A stretch of DNA of 64,000 nucleotides. Origin: Pseudomonas sp. CFII64. Its GTDB lineage: Bacteria; Pseudomonadota; Gammaproteobacteria; Pseudomonadales; Pseudomonadaceae. The notes under the pieces were generated by a model. The model searched no databases. It saw only the letters and a program-made list of their open reading frames with translations, and was not told the DNA's origin. Of this stretch, positions 57,574-64,000 are shown one piece after another. The position numbers and the translations under genes are program-made. Positions within the stretch are counted from its first letter, which is position 1; every line of letters starts with the position of its first letter. The stretch covers positions 372,001 to 436,000 of the forward strand of contig NZ_ATLO01000004.1 in NCBI RefSeq assembly GCF_000416235.1. The letters are read 5' to 3'.

Positions 57574-57597
57574 TAATTTTTGCCCCATGCCATCCGT
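57574..57597 (+). promoter_or_regulatory. PvdS box before the PvdI gene
   Basis: TAATT (57574-57578), 16 nt, then CGT (57595-57597), the same TAATT variant as before mbtH. It ends 57 nt before the synthetase ATG. Confidence 0.75.
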
Positions 57598-57654
57598 TTT
57601 CTGAGGACTGGTCGAGCCCGTGGCTCCCACTCTTCTTTGGACGGATGCCTGCTG

Positions 57655-60600
57655 ATGAATGCACAAGATTCCCTGAAACTCGCCCGCCGCTTCATCGAGT
57701 TGCCGTTGCAGAAACGCCAGCTGTTTCTCGATGGTTTGCGCCGCGAAGGGATCGATTTTTCGGTGTTTCCGATCCCGCAGGGCGTGGCGGCTGAAGACCG
57801 CGATGCATTGTCTTACGCCCAGCAGCGCATGTGGTTTCTCTGGCAACTGGACCCACAGGGCGCGGCGTATAACTTGCCGGGCGCGGTGCGGCTGAGCGGC
57901 CAGCTGGACGAAGCAGCCTGCGAGCAAGCGTTCGCCAGTCTGATTCAGCGGCACGAAACCCTGCGCACGGTGTTTGAGCGCCAGGCCGATGACAGCCTGC
58001 GCCAGGTGCCGTGCGTGGCCGCGCTGGTTATCGAGCGTGAGGACTTCAGCGAGTTGCCCGCCGTCGAGCGCGAAGCCAGGGTGCTGGAACAGGCGCAGCA
58101 GCAGGCGACTCAACCTTTTGATCTGGCTCGCGGGCCGTTGCTGCGGGTCAAGCTGCTCAAACTTGGCGCTCAGGAACACGTGCTGCTGTTGACCCTGCAC
58201 CACATCGTCTCCGACGGCTGGTCGATGAACGTGTTGATCGACGAGTTCACCCGTTTCTACGACGCCCATCAGCAAGGCCGCGCGCCGCAGATGGCCGACT
58301 TGCCGATCCAGTACAGCGACTACGCCTTGTGGCAGCGGCGCTGGCTGGAAGCCGGCGAGCAGGCGCGGCAGCTGGAATATTGGCAGGCGCAGCTGGGGGA
58401 CGAACACCCGCTGCTGGAATTGCCCACCGATCACTCCCGGCCTGCGGTTGCCAGCTATCGTGGCGTGCGTCACGAGTTTGCTGTGGACGGGCAACTGGTG
58501 GAACAGCTGCGCAGCCTGGCCCAGCAGCACAACGTCACCTTGTTCATGCTGTTGCTCGGCTCGTTCAATGTGCTGCTGCATCGCTACAGCGGCCAGCGCG
58601 ATATTCGCGTCGGCGTGCCCATTGCCAACCGCAATCGCAGCGAAATCGAGGGGTTGATCGGCTTTTTCGTCAACACCCAGGTCCTGCGTTGCCAGCTGGA
58701 CGGCCAGACTCGGGTCAGCGATTTGCTGCAGGGCATCAAGGAAACTGCATTGAGTGCCCAGGCGCATCAGGACTTGCCGTTCGAGCGTCTGGTCGAAGCA
58801 CTCAAGCTGGAACGCAGCCTCAGTCATACGCCTTTATTTCAGGTGATGTACAACCATCAGCCGCACGTCGCCGACATCAGTTCGATCACCACGGCTTGCG
58901 GTCTGACTCTCGGGCTGGTGGAAAATCAGGGCCGCACCACGCAGTTTGACCTGACCCTCGACACCTGGGAGAAAGCCGGCAAGCTGCAAGCGGCGCTGAC
59001 CTACGCCAGCGATCTGTTCGAGCCCGCGACCATCGAACGAATGGCTCGGCATTGGACCAACCTGCTGCGGGCCATCGTCAGCGATCCTCGGCAATGCGTC
59101 GGCGAGTTGTCGATGCTCGACCCGGCTGAATATCAAACCCTGATCCATGCCTGGAATCCCACGGCTGAGTTGCAACAGCCGGAGCGCTGCATTCATCAGC
59201 TGATCGCCCAACAGGTCGCGGCGATGCCGGACAGCGTGGCGCTGATCCATGGCGAGCAGCGCCTGACGTATCGGCAACTCGACATCCGTGCCAATCAGCT
59301 GGCACACAAGCTGATCGAGCTTGGGGTTGGCCCGGAAGTGCGGGTCGGCGTGGCCATGGCGCGCAGCGATGGTTTGATCGTCGCCTTGCTGGCGGTGCTC
59401 AAGGCCGGCGGCACTTATGTGCCGCTGGACCCGGAATACCCCGCCGAGCGCGTCGCCTACATGCTGCAAGACAGCCAGGCGCAGGTGCTGCTGACGGAAA
59501 GCGCGGTCATGGCGGGTTTGCCGCAGACTCAGGCGGCCGTGGTGTTGCTGGATCATGCCGGATGGCTGGCGAATTATCCCCAAGGCGCGCCGCAATCGAG
59601 CGTGTCGGCGCAGAATCTGGCCTACGTGATTTACACCTCGGGCTCGACGGGCAAACCCAAAGGCGTGGCGATTACCCATGGCAACGTCGCGGCGCTGATC
59701 AACTGGTCGCAGCAGGTTTACCGCCAGGAGGATATGCAGGGCGTACTGGCCTCGACCTCGGTGTGCTTTGATCTTTCGGTCTGGGAGATTTTCGTCACCC
59801 TGGCCAGCGGCGGTTTCATCGTGCTGGCGCGTACTGCGCTGGAGTTGCCGCAGCTGCCTGCGTGTAACCAGGTGCGTTTGATCAACAGCGTGCCATCGGC
59901 GGTCGCGGCGCTGCAACGCAACGGCGAGATTCCGGACAGCGTGCGCATCATCAATCTGGCTGGCGAGCCGCTCAAGCAATCGCTGGTCGAGGCGCTGTAT
60001 CAGCAGCAGACCATTGAGCACGTTTACGATCTGTACGGCCCGTCGGAAGACACCACGTATTCCACCTGGACCCGCCGCGAAGTGGGTGGCAGCGCCAACA
60101 TCGGCCGACCTTTGCGCGGTACTCGCAGCTATATGCTCGACGTTGATCTGCAACCGGCACCGGTGGGTGTCGCTGCCGAGTTGTATCTGGCGGGCGCCGG
60201 GATTACCCGAGGCTATCTTGAGCGGCCCGGGCTTACGGCGGAACGCTTTGTGCCCGATCCCTTTGCAGCCAATGGCGAGCGTCTGTATCGCACCGGCGAC
60301 CTGACCCGCTATCGCCCGGATGGCGTGATCGAGTACGTCGGGCGCATCGATCATCAGGTGAAACTGCGTGGTTTTCGCATCGAACTGGGCGAGATCGAAG
60401 CGCGCTTACTCAGCCATGCAGGGATCAAGGACGCGGTGGTGCTGGTTCACGACGGCAAGACCTTGCTGGCGTACGTGGTGCCGGATGTCGCGCCCGAAGA
60501 CCCGGCGATGCTCAATCAGCAGCTCAAGGATCACGTGCTGCTGACGCTGCCGGAATACATGGTGCCGAATCTGTTCGTGCAGCTCGATCAGTTGCCGACC

Positions 60601-63600
60601 ACGCCCAATGGCAAGCTGGATCGCAAAGCGCTGCCACAACCGGATGCGGTTCAGGCGCAGCGCTTCACCGCGCCCGGCACCGTCAAGGAGCGGGCCTTGG
60701 CGCAAATCTGGCAGCACGTGTTGGGCGTTAATCAGGTCGGGCTCGATGACAATTTCTTTGAGCTGGGCGGCGATTCCATCGTCTCGATTCAGGTGGTCAG
60801 CCGCGCGCGGCAGGCCGGTCTGACGCTGACGCCGCGGGATCTGTTCCAGTATCAGACCTTGCGCAGCCTTGCCGAAGTCGCCCGGGAGGAAACGCCGCGG
60901 TTGCTCACTCAACAAACGGTGACGGGTCCGGCATTGCTGACGCCGATTCAGCAGTGGTTTTTCCAGCAGCCCATCCCGGAACGTCAGCACTGGAATCAAG
61001 CGGTGTTGCTGACGCCCCAACTAGTCGTGGATAGCCCGGCGTTACAGCGCGCGCTGGACTGGCTGACTCAACAACACGATGCGTTGCGCCTGCGTTTCAC
61101 CCTCAACACTGCGCAGGGCTGGCAGCAATGGCACGCCGAAGCGCAGCCCGTGGAGCTTTGGCAACGCACGGCGACTGACGCCGAGCATTTGCGCGAGCTC
61201 TGCAACGCCGCGCAGACCAGCCTGAACCTGAGTCGCGGGCCATTGTTGCGCGCACTGCTGGTGGACATGGCCGATGGCAGCCAGCGTTTACTGCTGGTGA
61301 TCCATCACCTGGTGGTGGATGGGGTTTCCTGGCGCGTCCTGCTTGACGATCTGCAACAGGCTTATGCTCGGGCGCAAGCCGGGCAGGAGTTGCCTGCTGC
61401 GTACAAAACCAGCGCCTATCAACAGTGGGCGGCGCGGCTTGCCGAATACGCCTCAAGCCCGGCGCTGCAGGCTGAGCTGCCGTATTGGCAGGGCCAGCGG
61501 CAACACGCCGCGCCAGACCTGCCTTGCGACAATCCACACGGCGGCCAAACCAATGCCGTGGCGCGGCGCATCAGCCTGCGTCTGGACCCGCAGCGCACCC
61601 GCCAGTTGCTGCAAGAGGCGCCAGCGGCTTATCGCACCCAGGTCAACGATTTGCTGCTGAGCGTTTTGAGCCGGGTGATCGGCAACTGGACCGGCCACAC
61701 CTCAACCCTGATTCAACTGGAAGGCCATGGCCGGGAACAGTTGTTCGACGACATCGACCTGACCCGCAGCGTTGGCTGGTTTACCAGTCTGTATCCAATG
61801 CTGCTGATGCCCTCTGTCGATCTCGGCGATTCGATCAAGGCCATCAAAGAGCAACTGCGCGGCGTGCCGAATAAAGGCGTCGGTTATGGCGTGCTGCGTT
61901 ATCTGGCGCGCAACCCGTCTCTGGCAGATGCGCCGCAACCGCGTATCACTTTCAATTATCTGGGCCAGTTCGATCAGCAGTTCGACGAGGGCGCGTCGTT
62001 CATGCCTGCCAGGGAAGGCAGTGGCCTGGGGCAAAGCGAACACGCGCCGCTGGCGAACTGGCTGAGCATCGAAGGTCAGGTGTCCGGCGGGGAATTGCAG
62101 CTCGACTGGAATTTCAGTCACGAAATGTTCCATGACGCCACCATCCAGCGCCTGGTGGATGATTACTCCCGTGAGCTGACGGCGCTGATCGAACACTGCG
62201 CTGCCGGCGTCAATCAGGGCATGACGCCCTCGGATTTCCCATTGGCGCGCCTGAGCCAAAAACAACTGGATGCCCTGCCACTTGCAGCCAGTAGCGTCGA
62301 AGATATTTACCCGCTGGCACCCATGCAGCAGGGCATGTTGTTCCACAGCCTGCTGGAGCAGAGCGGTGGGGATTACATCAATCAGATTCGGTTGTCGATT
62401 GGCGGGCTGGATAGCCAGCGCTTTCGCGCGGCATGGCAGGCAGTTGTGGATTGTCACGATGTCCTGCGCAGCGGTTTTATTGTCGAGGCTCCCGGACAAG
62501 CCCGGACGGGTACAAAACCCGGTAGGAGGGGACTTGTCCCCGAAGGCGTAAGCCCGGACAACCTTGAACTGGAGCAACCGCTTCAGGTGGTCTTCAGGAA
62601 TGTCGAGGTGCCATTTAGCGTGCTGGACTGGCGTGAGGAAAGCGATCAACACGCCGCACTGCAAGCCCTGGCCCAGGACGAACGCGACCGGGGTTTCGAT
62701 CTCAGCCAGGCGCCCTTGCTGCGCCTGTTGCTGGTGCGTACCGCCGATGATCGCCATGAACTGATTTACACCAGCCACCACATTCTCATGGATGGCTGGA
62801 GTAATTCGCAGCTGTTGGGCGAGGTCTTGCAGCGCTACCAAGGACCAGCGCCGCAGCGGCAGGTCGGGCGTTATCGGGATTACATCGCCTGGCTGCAACG
62901 TCAGGATGCCGGGCTCAGCCAGGGATTCTGGACCGAGCAGCTGGCCGTCTTGCAGGCGCCGACTTTGCTGGCGCCGGCCATGATTGCGGCAAAGCCTGCG
63001 CAGGCCAAGGGTTACGGCGACCTTTATCAGCGCTTCGATGCCAGTCAGAGCCAACGCTTGAGCGAGTTCGCCCGGCAACAGAAAGTCACCGTCAACACGC
63101 TGATTCAGGCGGCCTGGCTGCTGCTGTTGCAGCGTTATACCGGTCAGGACTGCGTGACCTTCGGCGCCACGGTTGCCGGACGTCCGGCAGACATCGACGG
63201 CATCGAGCAGCACATCGGTCTGTTCATCAACACCTTGCCGGTGATCGCCAGCCCGCGCAGTGAGCAGCCGGTCAGCCAATGGCTGCAAGCGGTGCAGACG
63301 CAGAATCTGGCATTGCGCGAGCACGAACATACGCCGTTGTTCGATATCCAGCGTTGGGCCGGGCAGGGCGGCGCGGCGTTGTTCGACACGATCATGGTCT
63401 TCGAAAACTATCCGGTCTCTGAAGTGCTGAAACGCAGCGCGCCGCACGGTTTGCAGTTCGGCGAGCTGCTCAATCATGAGCAAACCCATTACCCGCTGAC
63501 GTTGGCGGTAGGCTTGGGCGAAACCCTGGATGTGCATTTCAGCTATGACCTGCGGCACTTTGCCCAGGCCAGCGTCGAACAGTTGAGTCGACACCTGGCG

Positions 63601-64000
63601 GCGCTGCTGCTGGGCATGCTGGAGCAGCCACAACTGGCCATCGGTGAGCTGGCCATGCTGGCTGCGGATGAAGCGCGGGCCATTCTCGCACTCAATCCGC
63701 CCTGCGTTGAGGTTGCGCGCACGCCGGTGCCGCAATTGATCGAACAACAGGCGCAGCGCACGCCCGATGCTGTGGCGCTGGTGTTCGGCGCGCAGCAACT
63801 GAGTTATCAACAGCTCAACGCCCAGGCCAATCAGCTGGCTCACAGCTTGATCGCACGGGGTGTCGGGCCGGATGGGCTGGTGGGTATTGCGGTGGAGCGT
63901 GGTCTGGAAATGATCGTCGGTCTGTTGGCGATCCTCAAGGCGGGTGCGGCTTATGTGCCGTTGGACCCGGCTTATCCGGAGGATCGGCTGGCGTACATGG
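57655..64000 (+). CDS. pvdI: Pyoverdine peptide synthetase PvdI (partial, 3' end beyond window)
   Basis: The frame is open from ATG 57655 to the window end (2115 codons seen). Order: C domain (HHIVSDG about 180), A1 ([11 protein letters not shown] about 658), carrier Ser1041 (GGDSIVS), epimerase (HHLVVDG about 1218), second C domain of the type accepting a D-residue (HHILMDG about 1708) and the start of A2 (about 2026 on). The N-terminus KLARRFIELPLQKRQLFLDGL is shared by PvdI/J/D-type proteins. Module 1 therefore adds a D-amino acid; its pocket reads D-L-W-N-N-A-L-T-Y, which I would guess is Ala. A PvdS box precedes it. A REP pair is embedded in the second C domain (62488-62549). The gene could be named pvdI or pvdJ. 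Confidence 0.88.
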   Translation, partial: MNAQDSLKLARRFIELPLQKRQLFLDGLRREGIDFSVFPIPQGVAAEDRDALSYAQQRMWFLWQLDPQGAAYNLPGAVRLSGQLDEAACEQAFASLIQRHETLRTVFERQADDSLRQVPCVAALVIEREDFSELPAVEREARVLEQAQQQATQPFDLARGPLLRVKLLKLGAQEHVLLLTLHHIVSDGWSMNVLIDEFTRFYDAHQQGRAPQMADLPIQYSDYALWQRRWLEAGEQARQLEYWQAQLGDEHPLLELPTDHSRPAVASYRGVRHEFAVDGQLVEQLRSLAQQHNVTLFMLLLGSFNVLLHRYSGQRDIRVGVPIANRNRSEIEGLIGFFVNTQVLRCQLDGQTRVSDLLQGIKETALSAQAHQDLPFERLVEALKLERSLSHTPLFQVMYNHQPHVADISSITTACGLTLGLVENQGRTTQFDLTLDTWEKAGKLQAALTYASDLFEPATIERMARHWTNLLRAIVSDPRQCVGELSMLDPAEYQTLIHAWNPTAELQQPERCIHQLIAQQVAAMPDSVALIHGEQRLTYRQLDIRANQLAHKLIELGVGPEVRVGVAMARSDGLIVALLAVLKAGGTYVPLDPEYPAERVAYMLQDSQAQVLLTESAVMAGLPQTQAAVVLLDHAGWLANYPQGAPQSSVSAQNLAYVIYTSGSTGKPKGVAITHGNVAALINWSQQVYRQEDMQGVLASTSVCFDLSVWEIFVTLASGGFIVLARTALELPQLPACNQVRLINSVPSAVAALQRNGEIPDSVRIINLAGEPLKQSLVEALYQQQTIEHVYDLYGPSEDTTYSTWTRREVGGSANIGRPLRGTRSYMLDVDLQPAPVGVAAELYLAGAGITRGYLERPGLTAERFVPDPFAANGERLYRTGDLTRYRPDGVIEYVGRIDHQVKLRGFRIELGEIEARLLSHAGIKDAVVLVHDGKTLLAYVVPDVAPEDPAMLNQQLKDHVLLTLPEYMVPNLFVQLDQLPTTPNGKLDRKALPQPDAVQAQRFTAPGTVKERALAQIWQHVLGVNQVGLDDNFFELGGDSIVSIQVVSRARQAGLTLTPRDLFQYQTLRSLAEVAREETPRLLTQQTVTGPALLTPIQQWFFQQPIPERQHWNQAVLLTPQLVVDSPALQRALDWLTQQHDALRLRFTLNTAQGWQQWHAEAQPVELWQRTATDAEHLRELCNAAQTSLNLSRGPLLRALLVDMADGSQRLLLVIHHLVVDGVSWRVLLDDLQQAYARAQAGQELPAAYKTSAYQQWAARLAEYASSPALQAELPYWQGQRQHAAPDLPCDNPHGGQTNAVARRISLRLDPQRTRQLLQEAPAAYRTQVNDLLLSVLSRVIGNWTGHTSTLIQLEGHGREQLFDDIDLTRSVGWFTSLYPMLLMPSVDLGDSIKAIKEQLRGVPNKGVGYGVLRYLARNPSLADAPQPRITFNYLGQFDQQFDEGASFMPAREGSGLGQSEHAPLANWLSIEGQVSGGELQLDWNFSHEMFHDATIQRLVDDYSRELTALIEHCAAGVNQGMTPSDFPLARLSQKQLDALPLAASSVEDIYPLAPMQQGMLFHSLLEQSGGDYINQIRLSIGGLDSQRFRAAWQAVVDCHDVLRSGFIVEAPGQARTGTKPGRRGLVPEGVSPDNLELEQPLQVVFRNVEVPFSVLDWREESDQHAALQALAQDERDRGFDLSQAPLLRLLLVRTADDRHELIYTSHHILMDGWSNSQLLGEVLQRYQGPAPQRQVGRYRDYIAWLQRQDAGLSQGFWTEQLAVLQAPTLLAPAMIAAKPAQAKGYGDLYQRFDASQSQRLSEFARQQKVTVNTLIQAAWLLLLQRYTGQDCVTFGATVAGRPADIDGIEQHIGLFINTLPVIASPRSEQPVSQWLQAVQTQNLALREHEHTPLFDIQRWAGQGGAALFDTIMVFENYPVSEVLKRSAPHGLQFGELLNHEQTHYPLTLAVGLGETLDVHFSYDLRHFAQASVEQLSRHLAALLLGMLEQPQLAIGELAMLAADEARAILALNPPCVEVARTPVPQLIEQQAQRTPDAVALVFGAQQLSYQQLNAQANQLAHSLIARGVGPDGLVGIAVERGLEMIVGLLAILKAGAAYVPLDPAYPEDRLAYM
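62488..62549. repeat. REP pair embedded in frame in pvdI
   Basis: CCCGGACAAGCCCGG (62492-62506, one mismatch from a perfect palindrome) is followed closely by the forward REP GTAGGAGGGGACTTGTCCCC (62522-62541) with its perfect core GGGGACTTGTCCCC. The pair encodes about residues 1612-1632, rich in Gly, Pro and Arg, inside the N-terminal lobe of the second condensation domain. The frame stays open. Confidence 0.8.

Overview
This window is a chromosomal segment of a fluorescent Pseudomonas, most likely of the P. fluorescens complex. The evidence is the gene order aroA-cmk-rpsA-ihfB in front of an O-antigen locus ending in wbpL-wbpM-comEA, a PvdS sigma factor almost identical to the P. aeruginosa protein as I remember it, a full-length PvdL pyoverdine synthetase, and Pseudomonas-type REP/REPIN repeats between genes. 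These identifications come from recognition by eye; no search was run.

Layout. (1) 1-3535: housekeeping genes aroA (3' end), cmk, rpsA with its terminator, ihfB and lapA. (2) 4044-13593: a compact, AT-richer O-antigen locus. It holds a beta-CASP metallo-hydrolase, a Wzx-like flippase, a probable Wzy polymerase, one GT4 glycosyltransferase, a 4-reductase/epimerase, WbpL and WbpM, followed by a ComEA-like secreted helix-hairpin-helix protein. (3) 13662-15776: a 9-bp tandem repeat, then a FabF-like ketosynthase and a convergent TetR repressor that appear to share a palindromic operator. (4) 15814-31453: pyoverdine core genes pvdY, pvdS, mbtH, pvdG and pvdL. (5) 31506-37496: a periplasmic disulfide module dsbG-dsbE-dsbD divergent from the two-component pair dsbR-dsbS. 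(6) 37640-42832: SLC13 transporter, pvdH, an SdaC-type amino acid transporter and a secreted SnoaL-like protein. (7) 43047-50895: a minus-strand operon gntR-ABC peptide transporter-ggt. (8) 51353-56012: an orphan VasX/BTH_I2691-type T6SS effector with a downstream membrane protein that is probably its immunity protein. (9) 56213-64000: an SCP2-JmjC (cupin_8) gene divergent from a PvdI-type synthetase that runs off the window end.

How it fits together. pvdS carries a Fur-box-like promoter. Five copies of the PvdS iron-starvation box (TAAAT or TAATT, 16 nt, CGT) lie before pvdY, mbtH-pvdG-pvdL, pvdH, the SCP2-JmjC gene and pvdI, so these form one iron-controlled regulon. PvdH makes diaminobutyrate for PvdL. 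PvdL builds the acyl-Glu-D-Tyr-Dab chromophore precursor, PvdI continues the peptide, MbtH and PvdG assist, and PvdY probably acetylates hydroxyornithine. The SCP2-JmjC protein looks like an unassigned iron-dependent oxygenase of the same regulon.

The most unusual observations are REP/REPIN palindromes lying in frame inside the coding sequences of both giant synthetases, and the PvdS-box-controlled SCP2-JmjC oxygenase.
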